DNA from: Microglena sp. YARC
Lineage: Eukaryota; Chlorophyta; Chlorophyceae; Chlamydomonadales; Chlamydomonadaceae
Direction: 5' to 3'
Assembly: GCA_022414725.1 (NCBI GenBank)
Contig: CM039464.1
Span: 55,921,038-55,985,037, forward strand
DNA length: 64,000 nucleotides
Position numbers and translations under genes: made by a program. How positions within the stretch are numbered: the first letter of the stretch is position 1; each line of letters starts with the position of its first letter. Positions 10,474 through 20,596 of the stretch are shown here, piece after piece. The notes under the pieces were generated by a model. The model was given only the letters and a program-made list of their open reading frames with translations, had not been told where the DNA came from and did no database searches.

Positions 10474-10587
10474 GCAATTCAGGGGATGAGGTGGACAAAC
10501 GTACTTCGTCGAGAATTGTCGAGATTTCCAGGCCAAAGTACGAGTTCTCGCGGAAATGTTTTGTCCCGTTCATCCCCTGAATTGCAT
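10474..10587. mobile_element. Short foldback/MITE-like element
   Basis: GCAATTCAGGGGATGA at 10474 is the inverse of the sequence ending at 10585. CAGGGG...CCCCTG spans 10480-10579, with AATT on both sides. The inner arms (ggacaaacgtac / ttttgtccc) also partly pair. There is no coding content. Confidence 0.6.
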
Positions 10588-11450
10588 TAGCGTCAACTTT
10601 TATAACAGTCTAACCGTTTCAAAATACACCAGTAGTGCTTGATGAGTGATGACCAGTTGGTGGTTTGGTTTAATGATCACCATGACACATATACATCCTC
10701 AATTAAGCCTGCAAGCCGCTTAGTTTATTCATTCATCATAGAAATGAATTGTTATGTTAGTGTATGTTCCGTAGGTAGTTGCTGTTGATTCAGTCTAGGG
10801 GTAGGCCAAATATGCCTAAGGGAATCGTCCAACCGTGATAAGAGGGGCTAAAACGAAGAAGCACTTTTGAACTACCCCTTCCCCCCCCCAAAATTGTTTC
10901 ATCTACGGGCGCCCAGAGTTCGTGCTACCGTGGGAATATATTATATGTATATTACCGTAGTCGCAGGTAGGCGCTTGAATTGTTGGCTATTTATTGCACG
11001 GTATGGGTACCGCCAAATCCCTGCTAGGTTGGCTTGGTTCGGGCCACGCCACAGGCTGCAACCAAATACGCTTACTGTAATCCCATGATTGGATGTAGAA
11101 GTTATAAGTTTAGGCCCGATTTTATAAGTTTAATACAATATGTCTAGGATATTATTAAATCACATGCCCAGGATAATATGTATCCCAATGCCCAGGGATC
11201 ATTATTTGATTATGGGATAATGGATTTGGTTCAAATGGAACCGCCATGGCCTAGACGTGTTTCAAAGCATGGCACTTGGATCAAGTTATGGTTCAGTCCA
11301 TATTTTTAAATGTTAGGGCGAATGGTGATTTGTTTTACTTTTTGTGTACAACTGCTTAGTGCCAACTATTAAGACCGCCAACAATTCACCGTGGGTACGT
11401 ATTGAAAGTAGAGAATACAGAATACCTAGTATGCTAGTGGGATAGACTGG
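10588..11450. other. No gene seen
   Basis: Mixed-composition sequence without a supported exon, RNA gene or strong repeat. The longest open stretch (10867-11088, plus) has no recognisable features. Confidence 0.5.
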
Positions 11451-11454
11451 GGAT

Positions 11455-11677
11455 TGTTTCAATCGATAGAGTCGTTACACAGTGAAGACTGAAGGAGCAG
11501 ATAGATTATCATCGCAACTCGTGCGGCTATATAGAAAAGGAAGTCTCCAGGAAGATTCTGAAGACACGTGCAGGCCATAGGTAGCCTATGGCCTGGCGGC
11601 AGGCAACCCGGGTCCTGGAGCACCAGGACCACGCGTGCACTATGCCAACTCAGTGTCCGACGCAACGGACAATAACA
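11455..11677. repeat. Repeat X: empty copy of the copia-1 target
   Basis: This ~220-bp segment is nearly identical to 13699-13841 joined to 23752-23829, the two flanks of copia-1. It contains two perfect hairpins: an 11-bp stem with a 3-base loop (11571-11595) and an 8-bp stem with a 4-base loop (11611-11630). The copia target GGCGG lies at 11595-11599, between them. The ends (tgtttcaa...aataaca) could be those of a solo LTR, but no direct target duplication is seen. Confidence 0.7.
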
Positions 11678-13698
11678 TCCCCTCCAATTCAAGGTATTCT
11701 TGGATACAAGAATCCCTGGAATTAGCTGAGGGGCATAAAGAAAATATAGAAGTATAAAGGCTGACAGGGCTATTTAGATATGCTAACGGCTGGCAGGAGA
11801 AGCTGTAAATAATAAATTATTTGGTACAGGGTCCAAGGGGGCACGGCACATTAAGAGCAGGGATCATTAGATCAATGTCAGTTTGCTAGGACCACAGGAG
11901 GCTGCAGTGGGAAAGCATAAAAGAAACTAGATGGCATAAAGGACTGACTGACTGTAAACAACTTCTTTAAGGTAGACGTCCTCCTCTAGCTCATGTAATC
12001 AATCCAGATGGAGGGATATGGTGAGGTACTTCCAATGTCATCTATAAGGTATCATTACTTCAGAATCTGCAGACTAATGCTATGGGGAAACTATGAGCTA
12101 CAGTGATGTATCAGGGCTCCATAGGAGACAGGCTAAGGTTGATAAGAAGCTGCCAGGTAGTTGCCAGGAGGCTGCTTCTCATGGTCAGATAGTGATGATT
12201 CCCCCCATAATTTTGGGTATCCTAAATTAGAGAATTTGCAGACATACTGTAGAAGCTAGGAGAGGGACACTAAAACAAAGGGACAGCAGTACATGAGGCA
12301 GTACAAAGCATCACATTAATCTTAGAGTGTTCATGGCTAAAACAAGAATGAGCAATAGACTATAGCATATTTAGGTTCCAGATGCTGGGTATCCATCAAG
12401 GTCCAGCTGGGTGTGGAGTTTCTGCAGGAGGGTGGAGAAAGATTTCCTAGACATCCTTGGGGTGTCCAGCATGTTAATGAATGTGAAATCCATTGGGCTC
12501 CAATGCATGCTGAGGTTGTTGACACATATGACTCTGCCCCCAGGATTCACACAGCTGATGGGGTGCATGAGCATCTTGGGCCAGGAGATCAGGACCCTTG
12601 CATGTGCTTGGACCATAGCTGCTTGTAGGCAGATGGCCCACTGAATGGTGGGCCTGTCAGCTGTAGAGACAGTGGGATATATGTGGACCATATGCTGCAA
12701 TCTGTTGACATGCTTGAGGAGGGGTCCACAGACTGAGGAGGGGCTGTTGTGCATCTGTCTGTTGGGGAACTTAACCTTCTCAGCAGCTAAAAGGGCAGGG
12801 AACTTGATGGCTAGCTGGTCAGTGCGGTGAGGGTGGGGACAGGCTGTCTAGGTCTGATGCTAAAGGCTGTAAGGGAAGAAGGGGAATTGTTGAGGGTGGT
12901 CAGCAGGGTTCCAAACTTGGTTCTGGAGAGGCCAGAGTTGTTTAGGAAATGGACTGGGTAGGTGTGCATGTATGTTGGCATGAGTTAGGGGCTGCTCAGG
13001 GGAAGGGGAAGTAGCTGAGGGAATCCACTGGTCAAACCTAATGGCTTGGGAGAGCTCATGCTGGGTGCAGGACCCCTGTCCATCAACAGGAAATGCATTC
13101 TCCTATGTGGTTCTGGCTTGGCGGCCGGCCTGTGGGTAATCCGGGTGTGAAGCTTGTCGGGCTTCAGTCTTGGGTGTGCGGTTCGGAGGGAGTGGTGAGG
13201 GAGTGGTGACAACAAAGGGGGAACCAAATGGGTCCTATTGAGCTGTAATGGTGGAGATAGTAGCAGGAAGTTGGGAATGGGTGACGGAATTAGAGGGCAG
13301 GAGGGGAGGGGAGGGAAGAGGGGGGGGGGGGGGGGGGGGGGGGGTACGAGGGTGTGCAGGGTTGAAACTCCGTGGCACAAGCAATCTTTAGGGGATTGCG
13401 CAACGCTGTGTGTGATCTGATGAGTGTACAACTCACGTCGAAGATCTACTCAGACTCCTGGACTGCGTCTACGTTTCGTCTGTGACGGATGGTAGAGACA
13501 ACGGGAGAGTTGTGTGGGCAGTAGGCGAGGCAGCGCAGGTTAGATTTCTCACGTGAACACGTAGACAATCCAGGGCCAAAAGCAGTACTTAAGCCGTCGA
13601 GCTAGTCTGAGGGAAAACTGTCACCTTGTGCAGGGCTGAAGATCCACTTGGCACGGGCGCAGGGGCGCTGTCTGCGGGTAGCTGTCGGGCCGATAACC
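11678..13698. other. Unassigned 2-kb stretch between two repeat X copies
   Basis: No gene is recognised with confidence. A minus-strand frame is open at about 12371-12820 (see the separate entry). A G run at 13321-13344 and low-complexity G-rich sequence lie near 13200-13345. Position between two X copies suggests a duplicated or transposed segment. Confidence 0.4.
12371..12820 (-). CDS. Unrecognised minus-strand ORF fragment, possibly mobile-element derived
   Basis: About 150 codons are open, with a balanced amino-acid mix and no low complexity (e.g. LLKHVNRLQHMVHIYP, NLSMHWSPMDFTFINML). I do not recognise a domain. The frame starts after a stop near 12835 and ends near 12371. Its repeat-bounded setting suggests a relic of an element, but this is inference. 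Confidence 0.3.
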   Translation of the reverse strand, partial: DQLAIKFPALLAAEKVKFPNRQMHNSPSSVCGPLLKHVNRLQHMVHIYPTVSTADRPTIQWAICLQAAMVQAHARVLISWPKMLMHPISCVNPGGRVICVNNLSMHWSPMDFTFINMLDTPRMSRKSFSTLLQKLHTQLDLDGYPASGT

Positions 13699-13841
13699 TT
13701 TCAATCGATAGAGTCGTTACACAGTGAAGACTGAAGGAGCAGATAGATTATCATCGCAACTCGTGCGGCTATATAGAAAAGGAAGTCTCCAGGAAGATTC
13801 TGAAGACACGTGCAGGCCATAGCTAGCCTATGGCCTGGCGG
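13699..13841. repeat. Repeat X, left half, ending in TSD GGCGG
   Basis: Matches 11458-11599. The final five bases, GGCGG (13837-13841), are repeated at 23747-23751 on the far side of copia-1. Confidence 0.8.
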
Positions 13842-13898
13842 TATCAGCATGAATAGCGGTGCTCTCACTTGTTTTATGTCTTGGTGACTCCTGGTGTA
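13842..13898 (+). repeat. Truncated 5' LTR of copia-1
   Basis: Identical to the first 57 bp of the 3' LTR (from 23427), ending at 'gactcctggtgta'. After that it jumps straight into gag-like coding sequence, so about 260 bp of LTR plus the primer-binding region are missing. Confidence 0.8.
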
Positions 13899-13903
13899 GG
13901 TTC

Positions 13904-16900
13904 CTTCAGATTGGCTAGACGACTGCGCGCCAGCGGCCTCTGCTGCCGGAGATGAGGATCCTTCCGCCATCGTGGAAGTAACCCCCCCCCGATCAATCCT
14001 CCAACTTCGCGGCTCCTTCTCCCATTGTTCGACGACTTTCCCCTGAGGTTGAGGATGTTCTGATGAAACTGTGTTGTGTACAGACACAGATTATTCGGTA
14101 CGCTACAGAGCCGAAGCCTCCTACTGCCCGCTTCAGCAGTGATGATGACTTTTCTGAGGGAACTGATGATGAGGATGACTTGAAGAGTGCTACGAGTGCT
14201 GACTTCGGTGGAGTGACTCCGTCTGCTGCTGCCACTCGTGTATTTGAGACTTCTACAGTTTCGCCGGTTTATGAGGCTGCTCATCAGTATGTGCCTCTGC
14301 CTGTACCTTCGCCTGAGTTTAAGCCCGAGCCTTCGTCTGCGCATCCGCTTGTGCCTCTTCCACCGGTTTACCCGGAGGTAGCCAAGCCGGCTTTGCTGAA
14401 GGGCTCTGCTTCTTTCACCTCTGAACCTGTCCCCATGGAGCGTGGCCTCCCTGGCTACCATACTCGTTCTCGTGAGGCTGCTGTTTCTTCTTCCCGCACA
14501 TCTGCTGCAGGTACCTCGCAGGAGCCCCCTCCGCCTCCGCCGGTGGAGCTTCCACCTGCCCCTGGCCCTCCTCCTGTGCGGCCCCCGCTGTCATGCGAGA
14601 CTTGGGAGCATCTGCTCACTGGAGGACCTCCTCCGAGTCTGCAGCTGCGGGACTTCCGTCGAATCAGCTGCGGGACTTCCGTCGAATCAACCAAGAACGA
14701 CGGGATGGTGAGTCCATGAACCGCACTCTGTACGGTCGGATGGACATGCAAGCTACTATGGCTAATGTGAGTGTCAAGCTGAAATATCGCCGAGTGATGG
14801 CGTTCTCTGAGCTGGGTACCCACTGTCGGTCCTTTCTTGGTCCGGTCACTCCCGGGATTAGATATCCCCCTGATAATGGTGTCTCCTTTGGTGGCGTGAG
14901 GCGTAGGGATCACGAGAAGCTAGGGTACCCGTTTGTGAAAGTACCTATCCCTTTCTGTCCTGTTAGCCCTGATTTCGAGTTGGTAGTGAGTGTTGCGAGG
15001 TCCCTACCAGTGATTAAGACCTTAGATGACCAGCGCGCTTATGACGCTGGTCTTGCTGCTGAGTATTTTATGGATATTCGTAGGTCTTTGACCCCTGCTC
15101 CTGCTGCTGGATCTTCGGCCTCTCATGGTGAGTCTCGGGTAGATCCTGCACTGTTGGGTTTCAGTGCTCTGCCCCTACCCCGTCAGGAGTTCATGTGCTT
15201 AACCATGATGCTCGCGAACATGGAGGATGATATGGTCAAGGTATACCAGGACTTTGCCACACCTCGGGATATCTTTCTTGATATCCAGAAGAGGCAGTCT
15301 GATGCCCTTGCCTCTAGAGTCCCTCTCATGCGCGCCGAGCTTCTTGGTGCACACATGGGCCCTTCTGACCGCGTAGATGAATTCTTTCGCAGGGTTCGAG
15401 GTCTCTGCACTGACCTCCGCAGTGCTGGGCATCCGGTGACTCAGCGTCACGCCATGGAAACTATTGTAGGGGGTATCCGTCTGATCCGTTTTGAGTCGCT
15501 GCGGATCAAGTATGGTACGTTGTTAGCTAACAGACAGCCTGTTGAGTACTGGTCTTGCCTCGAAGCATATAGGTCTCTCGACATCTTAAACATAGCTCTC
15601 CCCAAGTCCGACTCCAGGCATCCTGGTTGGTCCCGGGACGCTCCCCAGGTTCCTGCCAATGCTGCATTTCAGCGTGCGCAGGGATCTGGTTCTCAGGGTT
15701 CCGGTTCCCTCAAGAGACGTCTGGATTGCACTTGGGGCCCATGCCCCAGCAAGACGACCCACTCGGAGGATCGTTGCTTTACGAAGCACCCGCACCTGCG
15801 AAGGACCAGGCCTGGTGTACCGGTTAATGCTCCGGTGCCTGTTGCCTTGGCCCTTCCGGGTGCGCTTACTCCAAGGCAGCTGTCCTTCCTGCAGGCCCAG
15901 ATTGATGGGTTTGCTATGGTCAAGAAACAGGAGGTAAGCTCTGTCCTATTCTCCTGCACTTCGAAATTTTCAAATGTCTGTAGCCCGAGCCTGTCTGAGG
16001 GTGTCTGGCATGTTGATTCTGGAGCTGGGATGTCAATCACAGGTGATCAGTCTTTGTTCACTGTGTATCATGCTTCTGGGGATGGGCCATCAGTTAAATT
16101 TGGTGATGGAGTGGTTCAACGGTCGGTGGGTCAGGGATCCATTTTGTTATGTAGTGATTGGTTACCAACATCAATCACTTTAACTAATGTTCTCTACATC
16201 CCTCACTATCCTGTGAACCTCTTGTCAGTAAATGCTGTGGCTCATGCTCACAACTGCAAGGTTTCTTTTGATAGTCTTAGTTGTACTGCCACTCAGGGCT
16301 CTTATGTCCTCTGGTCTTTCCCTGCCTCCAGTGATGGTGTGTATAAGTTTACCTGTAGGCCTTGTCACACCCCTCGTGGCCGTTTGTTGAGTGCTGACGA
16401 TTATCCAGTTTTTGCACTTGATGTTGATGAGGATGGTGGAGTTGTTATCCCTACCACTCCTGAATGGTTGTGGCATAGGCGGCTGGGTCACCCTGGCTAT
16501 GATGCCATGCACAACCTAGTCAGGAAGGGTTTGGTTAAAAACTTACCCCTCACTCTCAAGCAGGTGCAAAGGCTGTCTAAGATCCCATGTGATGCTTGTC
16601 AGAAGGCTAAGGCAAAACGTATCCCTTTTCCTAAAGAAAGCAAAACTAAGATCCGTGCACCTTTACAACGCCTTCACTTGGACATCATGGGACCATTTCA
16701 TATTAGGGGCTTGCGTGGGGAGTTTTATGTTCTGTGTCTCACTGACCAATACTCTGGCGATGCTGAGGTATTGTGCTTGAGGACCAGGGATGAAGCTCCC
16801 TTAGCAGTTCAAACTACCATCCTCAGATGGATGACTCAGCTGCATGGTTTTGTTTTCAAGTGCCTGAGGTCTGACAGGGCTAAGGAGTTTATAGTGAAGT

Positions 16901-17124
16901 GGTTCGAGGATTGGTTAGAATCGGTTGGTGCTGTGCATGAATTATCTATGGTATACACTGCTCAGCAGAATGCAACTGTGGAACGGTACAATGGGGTCTT
17001 GCAGAACATAGCTAGGAGTATCCACTTGGAGTCTAAGCTTACTAAGTCTTTCTGGCCCTATGCCTTCCTAGCTGCTTGTTACCTACGTAACCGGCTGCCC
17101 AATCAGGGTGACAAGACTCCTTAT
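13904..17124 (+). pseudogene. copia-1 gag, protease and integrase (5' part of gag-pol)
   Basis: The gag-like frame has no start codon because the leader is deleted. A C9 run at 13982-13990 also shifts the frame. It continues from 14063 to about 14660, where a 23-bp tandem duplication (14646-14691) moves it into another frame. From there it is open to 17124. A variant zinc knuckle (C-x4-C-x5-H-x4-C) is followed by the protease motif DSGAG near 16014. The pre-integrase HHCC domain (WHRRLGHPG...CDAC) lies near 16470-16600. The integrase catalytic core follows, with Asp in HLDIMG, Asp in LRSDRAKEF and Glu in NATVERYNG. Translation stops making sense at 17125, where the insertion begins after codon TAT. 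Confidence 0.8.
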
Positions 17125-17625
17125 TTTTTTTTTTTTTTTTTTAGTTGTGAAAGGACTTTCACCCCAGGAGGTGGGTCTCCCGACACAAACCAGCGACACG
17201 GAGGATTCAGTTCGAATGGTGGTGCCACTCCTACAATATGCAAAGTAGGCGCACTTAGGGTTGGTGAGAGATACCAACCCACGACCAAACGAACATTCAC
17301 CACTACCCCTGTTGACCACGGCAGACAAGCTCCCTGCCATGGTCGTTAGAGGCGGAATCAAGGAGACATAACTAGAGAAACACCACAAGGGCAGAAATCC
17401 GACAGTACTTCCCTACAAGGTTTGCTTAGGGCCAGGACGCCAAAATACTGAGGAATCGAACCTCACCACCCCCTTCCTACTCTCGCAAGTAGGGTCGATA
17501 CAGCAAGGGTACTGTAGATCACAAGGGATGTAGAAACACACCACATTTGTAACTCAGCCTGCGTGTCCTGCGATCTAACGCCGCCCCCTAACCGCTAAGG
17601 TAAACCTCGGCAAGCCAGGAAAAGA
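17125..17625 (-). mobile_element. tRNA-derived SINE with poly(A) tail (family B)
   Basis: On the minus strand an A-box-like region lies at 17587-17600 and a B-box GGTTCGATTCC at 17452-17462. A conserved ~90-bp 3' part follows (gtcgctggtttgtgt...ctcctggggtgaaag), then a poly(A) tail. The same 3' part occurs at 26868-26960, 33305-33420 and 59130-59225. Confidence 0.6.
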
Positions 17626-18381
17626 GCAATCTCCAGTGGAACTATGGTCTGGGCGATTTTCACGCCCAGACCGGTCTATTTGGGCGAATTTCACGCCCAG
17701 ACCAGGTGGTTGTGTGGGGGGGGTGAGGGTGTGTTGTGAAGGTATGGGTGGGTGGTAAGTTGTAAGAACGTGTGGTGATGGGGGGAGAGTGTGTGGTTAT
17801 GTGTGATGTGGTGGGGGAGTGAGTGTGGGTTAGGTGGTGAAGAGGGAAGGTGTGAGTGTGTGTGTTTGGAGGGGATTTACTGGCCCAGACCGGTCTAGGC
17901 GACTCGCACGCCCTGGCCAGGGTTGTGGTGGTGGGGTGGGGGTGAGGGGTGTGATGTGAAGGTTGGTGGTGGTGTGTAGTAAGAACGAGTTGTGATAGGG
18001 GGGTGAGTGAGTGGTTATGGGTGGTGTGGTGGGGAGTGAGATTGTGGGGATGGTGGTCAAGATGGGTGTGTGTGGGGGGGAGGAGGTGGGAGGAGGGGGG
18101 AGTGTTTGGCAGTGTGAGGTTGAAGGGGTGTGATAGAGGGGGACAGTGTGTGTAGGTGGAGCGTTAGGCTGTGGGCAAGGAATGAGGGTGGAGAAAAGAA
18201 GAAGTTGAAAAGAAACTTGGACCACAGTAGGAAGCATACCTAAGCATACCTGAGAAAGTCTGAACAGGAGGAGTCTAGAAAAGGAGGTGAATGTGTAGAG
18301 CAGAGGAATCAACGGGAGCGAGGTTTCGCATTTCGCATTTCCTGAGTAGGTTGTGGGGGGATTGATGAGTGAATAATTGTG
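17626..18381. other. G/T-rich spacer with CGCCCAGACC hairpins
   Basis: GGTCTGGGCG (17646-17655) pairs with CGCCCAGACC (17663-17672), and a second similar hairpin follows at 17673-17703. A degenerate copy lies near 17881-17920. The rest is GTG/GGT-rich. The long minus-strand open frame at 17830-18312 is Pro/Thr-rich low complexity and not a convincing gene. Confidence 0.6.
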
Positions 18382-20590
18382 TAGACTGACAGCGCCGCGG
18401 TACAGTGATGAGGGGTCCAGGCCAGGTCCACTGCGTTCCAGCGTTCACTGCGAGGGGTGTGGAGTAAGGAGTTGCGATAAATGAGGGAGATAAGGTCTGG
18501 TGGCCGGCGTTTTAATGAGCCTGAAAACCAGTACAGACTGACAGCGCCGCGGTACAGTGATGAGGGTCCAGGCCAGGTCCAAAAAGCGTTCACTGCGAGG
18601 GGTGTGGAGTAAGGAGTTGCGATAAATGAGGGAGATAAGGTCTGGTGGCCGGCGTTTAATGAGCCTGAAAACCAGTACAGACTGACAGCGCCGCGGTACA
18701 GTGATGAGGGTCCAGGCCAGGTCCACTGCGTTCCAGCGTTCACTGCGAGGGGTGTGGAGTAAGGAGTTGCGATAAATGAGGGAGATAAGGTCTGGTGGCC
18801 GGCGTTTAATGAGCCTGAAAACCAGTACAGACTGACAGCGCCGCGGTACAGTGATGAGGGGTCCAGGCAGGTCCACTGCGTTCCAGCGTTCACTGCGAGG
18901 GGTGTGGAGTAAGGAGTTGCGATAAATGAGGGAGATAAGGTCTGGTGGCCGGCGTTTAATGAGCCTGAAAACCCGTACAGACTGACAGCGCCGCGGTACA
19001 GTGATGAGGGGTCCAGGCCAGGTCCACTGCGTTCCAGCGTTCACTGCGAGGGGTGTGGAGTAAGGAGTTGCGATAAATGAGGGAGATAAGGTCTGGTGGC
19101 CGGCGTTTAATGAGCCTGAAAACCAGTACAGACTGACAGCGCCGCGGTACAGTGATGAGGGGTCCAGGCCAGGTCCACTGCGTTCCAGCGTTCACTGCGA
19201 GGGGTGTGGAGTAAGGAGTTGCGATAAATGAGGGAGATAAGGTCTGGTGGCCGGCGTTTAATGAGCCTGAAAACCAGTACAGACTGACAGCGCCGCGGTA
19301 CAGTGATGAGGGGTCCAGGCCAGGTCCACTGCGTTCCAGCGTTCACTGCGAGGGGTGTGGAGTAAGGAGTTGCGATAAATGAGGGAGATAAGGTCTGGTG
19401 GCCGGCGTTTAATGAGCCTGAAAACCAGTACAGACTGACAGCGCCGCGGTACAGTGATGAGGGGTCCAGGCCAGGTCCACTGCGTTCCAGCGTTCACTGC
19501 GAGGGGTGTGGAGTAAGGAGTTGCGATAAATGAGGGAGATAAGGTCTGGTGGCCGGCGTTTAATGAGCCTGAAAACCCAGTACAGACTGACAGCGCCGCG
19601 GTACAGTGATGAGGGGTCCAGGCCAGGTCCACTGCGTTCCAGCGTTCACTGCGAGGGGTGTGGAGTAAGGAGTTGCGATAAATGAGGGAGATAAGGTCTG
19701 GTGGCCGGCGTTTAATGAGCCTGAAAACCAGTACAGACTGACAGCGCCGGTACAGTGATGAGGGGTCCAGGCCAGGTCCACTGCGTTCCAGCGTTCACTG
19801 CGAGGGGTGTGGAGTAAGGAGTTGCGATAAATGAGGGAGATAAGGTCTGGTGGCCGGCGTTTAATGAGCCTGAAAACCCAGTACAGACTGACAGCGCCGC
19901 GGTACAGTGATGAGGGGTCCAGGCCAGGTCCACTGCGTTCCAGCGTTCACTGCGAGGGGTGTGGAGTAAGGAGTTGCGATAAATGAGGGAGATAAGGTCT
20001 GGTGGCCGGCGTTTAATGAGCCTGAAAACCCAGTACAGACTGACAGCGCCGCGGTACAGTGATGAGGGGTCCAGGCCAGGTCCACTGCGTTCCAGCGTTC
20101 ACTGCGAGGGGTGTGGAGTAAGGAGTTGCGATAAATGAGGGAGATAAGGTCTGGTGGCCGGCGTTTAATGAGCCTGAAAACCCAGTACAGACTGACAGCG
20201 CCGCGGTACAGTGATGAGGGGTCCAGGCCAGGTCCACTGCGTTCCAGCGTTCACTGCGAGGGGTGTGGAGTAAGGAGTTGCGATAAATGAGGGAGATAAG
20301 GTCTGGTGGCCGGCGTTTAATGAGCCTGAAAACCAGTACAGACTGACAGCGCCGCGGTACAGTGATGAGGGGTCCAGGCCAGGTCCACTGCGTTCCAGCG
20401 TTCACTGCGAGGGGTGTGGAGTAAGGAGTTGCGATAAATGAGGGAGATAAGGTCTGGTGGCCGGCGTTTAATGAGCCTGAAAACCAGTACAGACTGACAG
20501 CGCCGCGGTACAGTGATGAGGGGTCCAGGCCAGGTCCACTGCGTTCCAGCGTTCACTGCGAGGGGTGTGGAGTAAGGAGTTGCGATAAAA
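18382..20590. repeat. 151-bp minisatellite, about 14.6 copies
   Basis: Near-identical units of 150-152 bp contain 'gactgacagcgccgcggtac', 'gaggggtgtggagtaagg' and 'ggtctggtggccggcgttta'. The copies differ mainly by single-base indels. The last unit is cut off at 'gttgcgataaa' at the insertion edge. Open minus-strand frames simply rotate through the repeat and are not genes. Confidence 0.95.
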
Positions 20591-20596
20591 TATTAT

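Larger units (their letters stand above)
17125..20596 (-). mobile_element. 3.47-kb composite insertion in copia-1
   Basis: The insertion splits a Tyr-Glu codon junction of the integrase/RT linker. TTAT flanks it on both sides (17121-17124 and 20593-20596). Read on the minus strand it starts with a 151-bp tandem array, continues through ~750 bp of G/T-rich sequence with hairpins and a tRNA-like SINE, and ends in poly(A) (poly-T at 17125-17142 on the plus strand). That order resembles composite retroposons with a tandem-repeat front and a SINE-like 3' end. The alternative is stepwise insertion of separate pieces. Confidence 0.55.

Noticed and set aside
18309..20556. Long minus-strand ORFs in the 151-bp array
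   Set aside because: The repeat length is not a multiple of three, so frames rotate through the same DNA. Openness comes from the repeat, not selection.
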